A stretch of DNA of 64,000 nucleotides, from the NCBI RefSeq assembly GCF_932526225.1, contig NC_064048.1:5934627-5998626 (forward strand), written 5' to 3'. The notes below the pieces were generated by a model. That model had not been told where the DNA came from. It saw nothing but the letters and a program-made list of their open reading frames with translations, and ran no database searches. A program made the translations under genes and the position numbers. Positions within the stretch are counted from its first letter, which is position 1, and each line of letters starts with the position of its first letter. Below, piece by piece: positions 26,058 through 37,905 of this stretch. The DNA comes from Nematostella vectensis. Taxonomy: Eukaryota; Cnidaria; Anthozoa; Actiniaria; Edwardsiidae.

Positions 26058-26326
26058 CTGGCGTTTTTCTAGCTCACTCGGTCATTTCCTCATTAGGCGT
26101 TACATACCATTTTTGGGAATCCGCTTCAATATTATTTTCGCTTTTTTATCACTCTAGAACTTTGTAAGTCGATAATTTTCACGTAAACTTGCAGGAATTT
26201 ATGTTTACTACGATTTTGCTGGCAGCCATCTTGGAAATGGGGCCTAGTCCTTAACGTTTTAGAATATCACAGGTCTCCAGCGCGCTCGCACCAGGCTCTT
26301 TTAGAGCATTTATAGAAAAACGACAG
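26058..26326 (-). mobile_element. 269 bp MITE (family B, copy 2)
   Basis: Reverse-oriented relative of 22725-22996, with a slightly damaged left TIR (CTGGCGTTTTTCTA) and an intact TAGAAAAACGACAG end. Confidence 0.75.
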
Positions 26327-26539
26327 CCATTTAGTAAATACAAGAATGAGAAATGGTACGAAAAATGGTCAGTTGGCCGAGAAGCGAAGCTTCTTTTGCG
26401 TTTCAGGATAAATTCTATAAAATTATATTGATGATGATTCTATAAAAGAAATCAAACCTTCTGTCTATGTCTTCATAGCGTTTTGAAAAACTTGGTGTTT
26501 GTATGAGGAGTTATTGAGCAGCAAATATCAACAGATTAA

Positions 26540-26838
26540 CCATCCACCCCTGAAGGACACCGCGCTACAACCAAATAGATCCATCTTTTCTGATCGCCGG
26601 AACTGCTGTTGCCTGTCCTCTTCGCGCCTATTGGGCACACAAGGCCTGGATCACCGGAACTACGGCGAAGATCAATAGATTACGTCCATATGCAAAATTA
26701 GAACACTTTTCCGATTGTAGATCAATAGAGAGAGGCGATTCCGCCCTTAGCCACGTACTGGCTAGTATGCAAAAAAGGACTCTTTAGAAAGTATCCTATG
26801 AGCGTAGGAGGTGAACTATATATTATCACTGCTAGATG
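26540..26838. repeat. Long direct repeat, copy 2
   Basis: Partner of 25651-25918, about 890 bp downstream. It carries an extra segment (around 26745-26770) that is absent from copy 1. Confidence 0.85.
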
Positions 26839-26863
26839 AGAAAGACAAGATACTAAAATGAGG

Positions 26864-26966
26864 ACATTTTATTTTAAGAGTTTTTGAAATATAGCTAGAA
26901 ATATAGATAGAAGTGTATTGAGGCAGGTACTCGGGCTGGAGGGGTGGGTATGCAAGAACTCCCCCC
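26864..26966. repeat. About 100 bp direct repeat, copy 1
   Basis: Nearly identical to 27929-28030: both begin ACATTTTATTTTAAGAG and run through GAGGCAGGTACTCGGGCTGG. They flank about 960 bp that contains the 27.1 kb tandem array. Confidence 0.9.
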
Positions 26967-27101
26967 TTCCTCTCCCTCCTCCTCAACACCTACCGAAAAC
27001 AGGCGTAAAGATAGCTCTGCTGGTACAGATAGGGACACCTGCTCTCTACGAATTAATGTTTACAAAAGATACCTAATTTTTATCCCATTTGTTTGTCGGG
27101 C

Positions 27102-27500
27102 GACATAACGACATAAAGGCATATCGACATAACAACACAACTAAATAAAGCGCGGTGCACACAGGTGCAGCAACAATGACATAACAGCATAACGGCATAA
27201 CAGAATATCGACCTAACAGCATATCGACATAACAACATAGCGAAATAAAGCGTAGTACACGCAGGTGCAGCGATGACATCACAACATAACGACATAACAG
27301 CATATCGACATAACAGCATAACGAAATAAAGCGTGGTGTGACACAGATGCAGTAAACGATGACATAACAGCATATCGACATAACGACATAACAGCATATC
27401 GACATAACGACATAACAGCATATAGACATAACAGAATAACGAAATAAAGCGTGGTGCACGCAGGTGCAGCAACGATGACATAACAGCATAGAGAAATGTT
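27102..27500. repeat. Higher-order tandem array (GACATAACAGCATATC type)
   Basis: Short units GACATAACAGCATATC are grouped into four larger blocks. Each block ends in a conserved spacer (AACGAAATAAAGCGTGGTG, then a GCAGGTGCAGCAACGATGAC-like stretch). The cysteine-rich frames on the minus strand are repeat artefacts. Confidence 0.85.
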
Positions 27501-27928
27501 TTTTTTTCTATGTCCATGCCCTTTTGTCGATGTTATGATGTTATGTAATAACTTTATCTATTGACTAATAACTAAAGGTTGTACAGATGTAAGGAAAAAG
27601 ATGGATGTCAACATGAAAGAAAAAATGGAAATGCAACCTAAAAAGAAAGTGCGACTTGAAAAGGCGTTGTTTTTGTCTTAGCTTCCATTCCGATTTAGTT
27701 TGAGATGTGTTATTATAAATGTGGCATGATCTTATTACATATTTGGCCCTAATAACAAATTCCCTTATATCATATCTTAAAGAGGAAAAAAGGTGAGAAA
27801 GTAGGTGGCCCTAAAAGGTCAATTTCTAAACCTTCCACACGAGTACTAAGCAACAAGTTCTTAAAATAATACTGTAAGTTATTGACTAGCATTTATTCCT
27901 GTCTAGAGCTGTCAAGAGCTATCATTAT

Positions 27929-28030
27929 ACATTTTATTTTAAGAGTTTTTGAAATATAGCTAGAAATATAGATAGAAGTGTATTGAGGCAGGTACTCGGG
28001 CTGGAGGGGTGGGTATGCAAGAACTCCCCC
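27929..28030. repeat. About 100 bp direct repeat, copy 2
   Basis: Partner of 26864-26966, same orientation, nearly identical. Confidence 0.9.
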
Positions 28031-31000
28031 TCCCTAGTCTCTCTTATACCTGTCAAGAGCAGAAATTGAAAACCATACTGATCGACACTGTGATTAATGT
28101 GTACTTTCAAGCTCAACTTTTTTCCAAAGCCTAAACATCTCCATAGCAGGATGCATTTAGTGAAAAATAAAGTAGAACAAGATATAACAATATATCAGGC
28201 CCTCCTGTTGCTTTGATATTAAAAGCACTTGTTTTATTTTTTCCCTTTACCGCAAATTCTTTTTTCATTTAAGAAGCCAGTTTGTCAGTACCTCGGCAGG
28301 CTCGTATCCAGGAGGGTTCGGCAGCTCTGAAGAACCCCCACCACACTCGAAATAAACACCATACCACCAGGGATATATTGCCTCTCCGTGACCTCGCGTC
28401 CGTTAGCAACCCCTCATCAAGTCGTGACAGAAGCCTTCAAATAAATAAATATATATATTTGCCATTTAATATTTTTACTTGCTTGTGAAATTTCTGTTTT
28501 GTAACATAAGCAAATAGTGATTTCCCTATGATTGATTTAGATATGCATAAGTCTAATTTTTGTTTCAAATATCTCATTATTTTCTCCAAAGGACTGAATT
28601 CACGAGATTGCTTGTAGTAAAGCCCTTTGATTTTTCCCGAACAAAAGCTTAGTGTCCTTTTCATATTTAAACGATAAATCATAGAATACTTGCTTGGGCA
28701 AAATGCCCTTTTTTTTCAAATGCGAACGCCTGCAAATTATCACGAAACAATCGATTTGGTTCATTTATGGCGCCCACAGATTATCAAAAATGACGATCAG
28801 ATTTGAAAAATCTGGCGCTAGGGAGGCTAGAATAGAAGTGTGTGTGTGTGTTGGGGGGGGGGGGGGGGGAGGAGGAGGGGATGGGGGGACCTAACAAAAG
28901 CTTTCAGGTGTTTGCGGAATAGAATGGAGGCAATAATATTTTTTAAACCTTAATCTCACGATCTCAGTATCGACGTCTTCAAAGAACAAGACACAACTCG
29001 GTAATAAATACAATAGTTTCCAAGTTTCAAGAAACGTCAGGGAAAAATTTCCAGCAAATGGCATTGAATCGTATTTTCTAACATTTTGATATCCAAGGGC
29101 ATACAACGAGCCCCCTTACCAAAACACGTAAAAATGCCATATTTAGTCGTTTGAATATGTTCTGAGACCGAAAAAAGGACCATTCCTTTTTTTTCCCAGC
29201 CAGCAGTGGTTAGGCATTTTAGCACATGAATAATTGCCCGTTTATAACCGATCTGGACGATTTTTTTCCAAGCATCCGCTCCAGCGCCCCTAAAATATTC
29301 CAAGCACAACTAGTTCGACTCCACAAATTCGCCAGTAGAAACATTCGGGACAATCTTTTCCCAGCAACCGCAGCAATCGAGGTGTCTAACATCTTTCCCA
29401 GCCAGCAAAAAAAAAGGGGGCTGCGGAACAGAGCCGTTTTTGCATTAAAGTGTAAACAGGATGTTCTAGAGAAGATCGGAGACCCGCGGCTTATACTTAC
29501 GATGCGTGCAGGTTGCACGCGTAGGTCCTATAAATAAAGTAAGGCGGGTCTTCGATCTTGCGATAATGCGAACGCAACACCTTTGCGCAGTTTTGACGAT
29601 TTTTTTTTCAGGAACGGTGATCAATGCAGGAGGATACGAATGCCATTTGTAGGGAATTCTTCCCTTATGTTTCTTGTATCGGCGTTTAATTTAGGTAAGG
29701 TATTTCGTGGGGCATAAGGTTATAAAGTTACTCCCAATCGTCAACAAGATGTGGAGAGGACGCACTTTGGAACACCATCTCAGACGTTGTAGTATATTTT
29801 AATATTCTTTAAAAATAAATAAAATTAACCTAATTGGATTATGTTTTTAATCCCGTTTTGGGGGATTAAGGTATGTATAGAAGAATTATACTCTTTATAT
29901 TGGTTTATGAAAAAATAATTGATTGGGTTTCAGTATGTTTCTTGCCAAATTTAGGCTCTTCTCAAGTTTAATTTGTTTCGGAAACAAAACACAGGAAACA
30001 GAACGTAAATTTAAATTATTTTTATCTCGCAAGGCAGGGCATTGAACAAGAGCCCGGTATTTATGACGTAGTGTGTGCCGTATTTGGCGCAGGTGATTTA
30101 AGCCAATGCCAGGTATATTAAGCACGTTGTGTACCCGGTATTAGTAGAAGGGCAAATATAAGTAGTGCGGTAAGTGTTTAGGTAAGTAGGGAATTGGCTT
30201 TTGATTTATGAAAAAAGAGAGAGCCGCAGAAATAGAAATAGACACTCTATCGAACGTGTTTCATATCATTGCGGCAGTACAGTCTATTTGTTTTACCACA
30301 GGGAGCCCAAGCTCAAGTTAGTGGTTATACTAATACTACAACACCTTTCCTTTATCGTGTGGCCGAGTGAAAGACAAGAATGTTTTCCAATTCCTTAGTT
30401 GCCACAGCCACAGTTGCGCACGTTAGTCACGACCTCAACTTTCGCTAAAACGTACCAAGCTCTTTGATACGGATTGTAATAAGGGCTCTTAGTAGAAAGT
30501 TCGTGACAACCCGTTTCACCTCACATCGATTTGAGAAGATTATTATTGTAAAGTACCACTTGTGGAGATTATATCCAAAAGCACATCATGCACGAAATGC
30601 AAGGCAATTCTTCCCCTATTCATTGCATCGTCTCCCCTGCCATTCTACTCTTCATACACGTAAACCAGCTACTGTATATCATCCACATTCGTAGCAGGGG
30701 GGGGGGGGGGGGGGGGAACTGGTGGGGACACGTGACCCTTCCTAAGAGCTAATGTTCTTCGATAGCTATATTCGTGGCGAGAATACCCCTCATTGCCACC
30801 AAGTTCTAAAGGTGCTTGTATTATTGTTTAGCAATGTTATTTTATTGTTGGGTGTAGGCGTTATATAATTTTCTTTTTGCAATTTTTATTTTCATTTCTA
30901 GTTAGATTTTTTTTTATTTCTTCTAGCTTTAATACTCGCTTCAATAGCTTTTTTTATATTTTGTTGATCTAATATTTTCAATCCTGAAAAAGGCTAATGT

Positions 31001-31659
31001 TTAAAGAAGCTGATTGGCTGAATTTATTGAACAGCTGAAGGCAAGGTCAGTTGGTTGCCGAGTTAATATTAAAAAAAATTAAAAAATCGAACGAAATAGT
31101 CCTATGGGCACATGATGCATGTGAAAATAAACTCGACAATTCATTTTTATTAGCTATTAGTCAACTTTTTATCTCAAAAAAGGCAAACAGGTTTGCAAAT
31201 CAAATAGAAATTGTTATAGCGGAGTCGTTTAGACATTCATTTTCCTAAGATACCGGTTTCTATATTTTTTATTATGATTTTCATCCGTCTTTCAATTGCA
31301 TTTGTTTCTTTTTTGATTGGTCCCTTTCAAAGAGGTGATTGGAATTTAAATGGCGGAAAAGGCGATTCAACTGTTAGAAATCGTTAGCTAGAGCTCTCAG
31401 CATTGAAAACCGCAGTAAACATTGTATGTTGAAAAAAGTATCCGTCATGTGCTTAAGATCTCTGCAAAAAAAGTCAAAGTAGAACTGCCACTGTTGAACA
31501 GTAATAAGACATGAGCAAACGTGGTCATAGGCTTTGGATAATCGTATCGTAAAATGGATCGAGGTAATTGAGGTAAATTATCCCTTATTTTCCTATAACA
31601 GAAGAAAAAACAAAGAACACTATCGTAGGATAGAGGTTGTCGTCGGATTTATTGCGACC

Positions 31660-31770
31660 AAGGAAAGACTAAAGACAAGCTGTAGAATAACTATGTGGTA
31701 TGACCAGAAAGACTACAGACAAGCTGTAGAACTAGGTGGTATGACGAGAAAGACTTAGACAAGCTACAAA
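31660..31770. repeat. Short tandem repeat, about 40-45 bp unit
   Basis: Three diverged copies around AGAAAGACTACAGACAAGCT followed by GTAGAA. A related single copy occurs near 17557-17590. Confidence 0.6.
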
Positions 31771-31784
31771 CATATATGCTGTAT

Positions 31785-32032
31785 ACACCTATTTCAATAA
31801 AGGTCACAGTGCAAATGGCGATTGGCAAATGGCAGTTCTACGACCGAAAGTAATGCGTCTCGAAGAATATGGAGAAATCAAAACAATTTTCCATTAAAGG
31901 TTACCAATGCTTGGCTCTGACATCATACTGGACTTTATTTAACACTTAAATTTTACGAATAATTAGCACCCACAAGCCATTTACCACATGCCATTCGCCA
32001 TTTGCACTGACAACCTTTTGTGAAATAGGTGT
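31785..32032. mobile_element. MITE with long inverted repeats (family A, copy 2)
   Basis: Left arm ACACCTATTTCAATAAAGGT, then CACAGTGCAAATGGCGA. The right arm is its inverse (TCGCCATTTGCACTGACAAC, then CTTTTGTGAAATAGGTGT). Same family as 562-857. Confidence 0.75.
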
Positions 32033-33203
32033 TCTGGTAGGCGGAGCGGAAACGGGGATATATTAATCAACACAACGTCGAGGAATCAACTAGCTTCAAC
32101 TCTGTTCTCGCAGAAGCGTAAAACAAACCGTCCGTCCGAACTAGTACCTGTAGTAAAATCCTTGTTCAGCTGTAGTTACGACAGAATTACGTGCTCAACC
32201 TCTATGGCTTGATTACTTTGCGCTCCCAAGAACTGTGCGCCCGAACAACCGCGGATACAATTGTTTCCATCTTTCAATCCAAGACTACACCCGATAGGCT
32301 TTCTCTCTACTCTTACTTCCTAAACCATTCCGCCCTTCAGGAAGAGACTCTAATAAAGCGGGATGCGCTCAATGCTGTTTGAAGACATCATCGGTTTCTG
32401 TGATGTATTGTTTTTGTATTTTTTATCGTGTCCCAGTCCCACAGTACTTATATTGGTTGTGTTGCCCCCCCCCCCTCCCCCTCCCCCATTTTTTTAGCTT
32501 CTGTGTTTCTCGCGTCAGTGGTAATTGCCGACATAAGACTGTTTGGAGCAATTAATATTCTCGAGAAAATGACAAAACGTGTGGCTTAAAATCATTAAGC
32601 AAGACTAAAAGGAGGAAGTCGACAACTGTTTTTACTCACAGAGCAGAATAAACCTATTTGAAATGAATAAACAATCAATACAAATGAGCTGAATTACCAC
32701 CCGTCGTCTTTTATGTGTTTTCGTAGTCTTTGATGGTCTTACTTTAGGGTGCGTGCAGTGGGGAAAGTATCAGTGCTTTTTTAGTTTCTCGTTAACAATC
32801 GCAACACCACATTATGACAGAACAAAACGGCGCCACTTACGTAGAACTTTAATGACCTTTCGCTATATTTCGTTTATCCAGCATTCTTCGATCTCAAAAT
32901 AATGGTCTCTTGATGAGTTTGGCCGAAAATCACTTTTAACTAAATAAGTGAGGTCCATTTTATTAAATGGGGCTTTTTAACTGCGCGGTCACAGCGAATT
33001 TGGGTGCTTTTTTTATAACTTTTAATCAGACTTTATCTCTCGCCTGTTTTTATTATCAATGCCCTGAATTGTTGTTATTAAACACTGAAACCAAGTTAGA
33101 GAGAACTATGTCTAGCCTGGCTAATAAACATGCTTTTGCAATGCGATTCGTTTAGAATAATGTTATTAAACAAACTCGACATTAACAAAAAATTTTCATT
33201 TTG

Positions 33204-33330
33204 CGACTAAAAGGAATCTAAATCTAATACGAGCTAATAAAGGCGTAAGCCAAATGCTGGCAGACCTGTGCCTGACGGCTTTACGCTGATTATTTGTTAC
33301 TCGTATTAGATTTAGATTCTTTTTAGTCAC
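33204..33330. mobile_element. 127 bp foldback element
   Basis: About 30 bp arms: CGACTAAAAGGAATCTAAAT at the left, continuing to CTAATACGA, and the inverse TCGTATTAGATTTAGATTCT at the right. The loop is about 65 bp. Non-coding, with the look of a small MITE. Confidence 0.7.
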
Positions 33331-35180
33331 AAAATAGTCTCAACGAAAGAGAAAAAAAGGAAAAATTACCAAAACTAAGTAAAGTCGTTTTGAGCCAAAT
33401 CTGGCAGTTAAAATGTTAGCTCCATGGGGATTCCTGCCTGCAACGATAACCTCCCGTTACAGTCTGTGACGACGTAAACAGTCATTTCAGTCCGTAAAGG
33501 GGTCATTTATCAAGTGTTTTCAATGACGTTTTAGCAGGATTCATAGTAACATTAGACATTATGCCCATCGGCCTTGGTTTAAGTGGTCCAAAAAGCAGTT
33601 TTTCCTGCAAATGAAAGTAGCCATGATTTCCTCTGCGCTATCTTTTGATGGTTTGAGCAACGGAAATCCCCCGAAAAATGTCCATACCGCTAGGCCCCAT
33701 TTCAATTATTTCATAACAACGCCATTTTTCATTAGGTAAAGGTTGTTATGACGGTTTTATAAGTTTTAAACGGTGCCAAAGAGCTTTGTCCGAAAATGAC
33801 ATAAGTCGTTTTTTTTTTTTTTTTTTTTGCAAATGCGCGAACTTAATGTGTCGTTCTAAGGAATTCGATATGCTGTATAAAATTTAAATTCCCCGAAATG
33901 TGTGGCAAATGCAAACGAGCATTGCTTACTATGAAAGATAGTGTTTTCATCTATTTGAACAAAACACTAATATAGCGAGTTTCTTGAAAAGCAAAACGCA
34001 AAAGTATGAAAAAAGTAAATGCCAAAATAACGACTGTTATTATTTGTAAGCCTTTTCAGTTTCGAATTCTAATCATATTTGACTGAGTATTGTTCCGAGT
34101 TCAAAAATGGACTCCCAGTGTTTTGTCTAGCCTTCTACGCTTTTAATTGCACGAACAACAGAAAAAGGTAGTTAAAAGCAATGTTTTATTTCATTTGTAC
34201 TTTAATTAGTAAACAATAGAAAACTGCAGTACCGCAAGGTAGCTGTTCGATGTCTATCTGGCTGAATTGGAAAGTATCGACATGTTTGAACCCTCGAAAA
34301 AGCTCTAAAGCGTATGTCTTTTTTTATTTGCTACCCCACTGATTTTGTCTTTATTCATTTCTTTTATTCAAAAGTGTAATTCAAAAGCGTAATAAACATA
34401 ATGGTATTTTTTACTTCAGAAAAATGTTTACAATTTCATAGAATACGTTCAAAATGTAAATATTCAACAACGGTTGTACCGAAAAAAAGTTTTTCACCTG
34501 TCATTATTGTAAGCCCTAATCCATCTTCTTTTCTTGCTCCACTAAAACCACGGATTTACTAATTTTATTAAATTCATCGATACGTATAGTTTTTTTTGTT
34601 TCAATAGCAGATTTCGATCGTGAAAATTTTCCGCATTAAGGAAGATGAGACTTGAGATGTGCCGAGCATCAACGACAAAACAACTTCAAATTGGCACAAA
34701 ACGATAACTTTGAGATAAGAAACCCTCTAATAAACGAAAGAAATTATTTGATTTTTCTTAAAACCTATTTTTTTTTTATTATAGATAGAATCTTGCTCTA
34801 CGCCGTTGTCTTCAGCTAGTTGTTATGATTTCCTACCTAGCCAATCAGAGCGAAGTCATTAATGATAGGCTATGCAAATCAAGTGTCTGGCGCACAGGGG
34901 GGACTAGGAAACATAAACATTGTTTTCACAGGGCCCAAGTACACTCTTTTCTTTAACTCAGAGATATAAATAAGGTCGTAACCCGGTTGAGGACTCAGCC
35001 TTCTACTAACACACGAGCAGGCAGGAGCGGATCCGCGCTCGGATACGTATAAAGACCATCCAAGTGGATTCATCAAAACTTGCTTTTTTATAACAAGTGC
35101 CCTATTTAGCGGTCACACACCGAAGAGATTCTGCATTTCAATTGTAGCCCGTGAGACAGAAGGTCGTCTTGTCTGAGAGA

Positions 35181-36317
35181 ATGGAAACAAACGACTCAAC
35201 GCGTATCCTGGTCAACGGAAACTCTACCAGTTCACACATTAGCTCAATGAGTCCATTTCTAGTTCATTTATTCACGTTACTATATATCTCAGCTAGCGTT
35301 ATTGGCTCGTTTGCAAATATTGGTATCTTGTTGGCGTTTTTCACGATGCGAAAGCTACGGACGAGAATAAACTACTTCCTTGCAAGTCTAGCGGTTTCAG
35401 ATCTGGTCATGCTGACAATATATCTACCTTTTGAGATCGAATGGCATGTTAGAACTTTTTTCAAGCACTCCGCTACAGTGTGTGACTTTGTTTATACACT
35501 CTTTTTCATCACGATTTCAAGCTCGTGTCTGAATCTGATGGCCGTAAGTGGGTATCGCTTTTTCACTATCGCGTATCCGTTTTGGTCAAAAAAGATCACC
35601 AAGACCCATGTGTTCTACTGCATCGCGATTATCTGGTTTTATTCCTGCATGACAGCCTTGCTACCAGTGATGGGATGGAGAGATCGCCCCTCTCAAGTCA
35701 TCAACAAAATGTGCTGGTTTCAGTATAAGCCCGAGTTTATTGTTTTCCTCATGGGGATCAACTGGATGCTTCCCGCATTGGTGGTATTTGTCTGCTACGC
35801 CATGATCTTAAGAATCGCACGCATACAGGCTCAGAAGATCGCGAAAAGCCAAGTGCTAGGGGCTCTCTCGGACAGGGAACGAAAACGCAATCGACACCAG
35901 CTCCGGGGCGCCATCAGTTTGGCAAAGATAGTCGCGGTATATCTCGTCTGTTGGCTTCCTTACATAATAATAGGCTTTGTAGGGCAGCTTAATCAAACAT
36001 TCAGTATACCCAGAGAAGGCAACTATCTCATCATATTTTTGGTCTATAGCAATGCAACTATAAATCCATTTTTATATGCAGGGCTTTGTGAGGACTTTAA
36101 GGAGGCCTTTAGAAAACAAGCTCGCAATGCAGTCGCGTTTTTGGGTGATATACCTAGAAACACCCGAGTGTTTTTTCGGAAGGGAATCTGCCGGTTTTGC
36201 CCCACTTTTGAGTTGCGAAGACGCGATAGCAGTTGCAGGCGACAACGGAATTGCACCGGGGGCTCATCCTCATCTATTTATCACCAAGCTGTTACCGTAC
36301 TAAGCTCAGCGGCGTGA
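35181..36317 (+). CDS. Class A (rhodopsin-like) GPCR with a GYR in place of DRY, 378 aa
   Basis: A single-exon gene. The start is the ATG at 35181 (A at -3, G at +4); the frame upstream opens on a GTG. The N-terminus has candidate N-glycosylation sites at N4 and N14. Seven hydrophobic segments carry N46 (TM1), LAVSD with D74 (TM2), C101 before TM3, C178 in the second extracellular loop (a likely disulphide with C101), CWLP at 257-260 (TM6) and NPFLY at 295-299 (TM7). The DRY box is S-G124-Y125-R126, so the acidic residue is lost. The tail after TM7 has cysteines and a basic stretch. Cnidarian genomes carry many intronless class A receptors. I cannot assign a ligand; amine-, melatonin- or peptide-like receptors are all possible. 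Confidence 0.9.
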   Translation: METNDSTRILVNGNSTSSHISSMSPFLVHLFTLLYISASVIGSFANIGILLAFFTMRKLRTRINYFLASLAVSDLVMLTIYLPFEIEWHVRTFFKHSATVCDFVYTLFFITISSSCLNLMAVSGYRFFTIAYPFWSKKITKTHVFYCIAIIWFYSCMTALLPVMGWRDRPSQVINKMCWFQYKPEFIVFLMGINWMLPALVVFVCYAMILRIARIQAQKIAKSQVLGALSDRERKRNRHQLRGAISLAKIVAVYLVCWLPYIIIGFVGQLNQTFSIPREGNYLIIFLVYSNATINPFLYAGLCEDFKEAFRKQARNAVAFLGDIPRNTRVFFRKGICRFCPTFELRRRDSSCRRQRNCTGGSSSSIYHQAVTVLSSAA

Positions 36318-36533
36318 AGAAAACAACACACAATTCCAGAAATTATTTCGTGAAAATTTGACCTATGTACATCGAACACATTCTTAAATATTTTGAATTA
36401 TTCTCATTTAGCATTTTCCGCTAAATATGCGACTTAATCTTTAAAAAAACCTCAAGACTCCGCCGGAATCTAGAAATTTTTGGAACCAAAGACAGTCGTC
36501 CTGTTGAAACTATTAAAAAGAAGCTTGAAGTGC

Positions 36534-36539
36534 AATAAA
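36534..36539 (+). terminator. Poly(A) signal of the GPCR gene
   Basis: AATAAA lies 217 bases after the stop. The rest of 36318-36935 is AT-rich with nothing else I can name. Confidence 0.6.
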
Positions 36540-36939
36540 TACAAAGATATAGCCTGATTTCTGTTGGAGAATGACAAAAAACAAGCAATCAACAAATCTA
36601 TTGATTTCAACTGCATGATTTTTAATTTTATTTTTTAACTTCTTTTTACACTAAATTTAGCAAAGGGTATCGAATCATCATGCTACCTGCCATCATATTT
36701 CCTATTTCTAGCTACAAAGTTTATCTTCTTGCATGAATAAGGCAAAAGGAACACAATATCGTCTTCAGGGGTCTATGTTTTTATGAAAAAACAAAACAAT
36801 TCGACCGCACGTTCAGTAAAATCTGTTTATAGTGTCATTTTAATATAGAAATGACTGCATTTCCTCTTGAATGAATATCATTCCGACAAAAAATGTATAA
36901 AATAGTTATCATTTAACAATTAGGTAAGAATGCTGCGTG

Positions 36940-37718
36940 GGTTTAGAAATTCTGCGGTTACTGTATATGGTCGCATTTCTCTGTGCCTTTAGGGACCACC
37001 GCGGGCCAACGACCACAGAATTTCTGGCCCACTCGTCATGGCAAGAGCACAAAATTTCTGCCCCACAATAGTCATGCCACGAGCACGGAGTTTCTGGTCC
37101 ATGTGGGCCAGAACTTCGGTACTCGTGGGATAAATAGTGGGCCAGAAATTCCGTGCTCATGGCATGACTAGTGGGCCAGAAATTCCGTGCTCATGGCATG
37201 ACTAGTGGGCCAGAAATTCCGTGCTCATGGCATGACTAGTGGGCCAGAAATTCCGTGCTCATGGCATGACTAGTGGGCCAGAAATTCCGTGCTCATGGCA
37301 TGACTAGTGGGCCAGAAATTCCGTGCTCATGGCATGACTAGTGGGCCAGAAATTCCGTGCTCATGGCATGACTAGTGGGCCAGAAATTCCGTGCTCATGG
37401 CATGACTAGTGGGCCAGGAATTCCGTGCTCATGCCCACGGCCACAGAATTTCTGGCCCACGAACAGCCATGAACACGGAATTTCTGGCCCACGAACAGCC
37501 ATGTACACGGAATTTCTGGCCCACGAACAGCCATGAACACGGAATTTCTGGCCCACTAGTTATGCCACGAGCACGGAATTTCTGGTCCACTAGTTATGCC
37601 ACGAGCACGGAATTTCTGGTCCACGAACAGCCACGAGCACGGAATTTCTGTTCCACGAACAGCCATGAGCACGGAATTTCTGGCCCACGAGAAGCCACAA
37701 GCACGGAATTTCTGGCCC
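36940..37718. repeat. Left array: three blocks in alternating orientation
   Basis: Block 1 (about 36985-37115) has diverged copies in the reverse sense (TTTCTGGCCCAC). Block 2 (about 37130-37425) has eight or nine almost identical 34 bp units, each starting GGGCCAGAAATTCCGTG and continuing CTCATGGCATGACTAGT. Block 3 (37437-37718) has reverse-sense copies spaced by GAACAGCCATGA. An outlying related word, TTAGAAATTCTGCGG, sits near 36943. Protein-like frames here are artefacts. Confidence 0.9.
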
Positions 37719-37905
37719 TTTGTGTTCTGCTACTTATTATATATATATATAAAAAAAATTATCAATAAATACAAGAAAGGTTGGATTAGATTATTAGTAA
37801 TAGGTAGCCCCATTTTCGCTCGGAATATCCAAAATATTTGAATATAAGAATAGAAAGAAAGATAAGAATCTTTTCACCCTTTAGTTTCTTAAATTAAAAA
37901 AAAAA

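Larger units (their letters stand above)
28031..35180. other. 7 kb without a supported gene
   Basis: AT-rich DNA with G runs (about 28853-28870 and 30697-30716), a C run (about 32466), short tandem repeats and two foldback elements listed separately. The ATG frame at 29226-29537 (103 codons) has no motif and overlaps an equally long frame on the other strand. The last few hundred bases are presumably promoter and 5' UTR of the GPCR gene. Confidence 0.6.

Noticed and set aside
27102-27500. Possible CRISPR-like array
   Set aside because: Spacers repeat too, and the sequence context is eukaryotic; this is a higher-order minisatellite.
27073-27517. Cysteine-rich open frames on the minus strand
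   Set aside because: They arise from the GACATAACAGC tandem array and exist in two overlapping frames.
29037-29537. Overlapping 90-103 codon frames on both strands
   Set aside because: No motif, no splice partners, and both strands are equally open.
35151-35180. GPCR start upstream of 35181
   Set aside because: The upstream codon is GTG; the ATG at 35181 has good context and the extra residues have no membrane role.
37130-37430. Possible CRISPR-like direct repeats of 34 bp
   Set aside because: Units are contiguous without unique spacers, so it is a tandem array.
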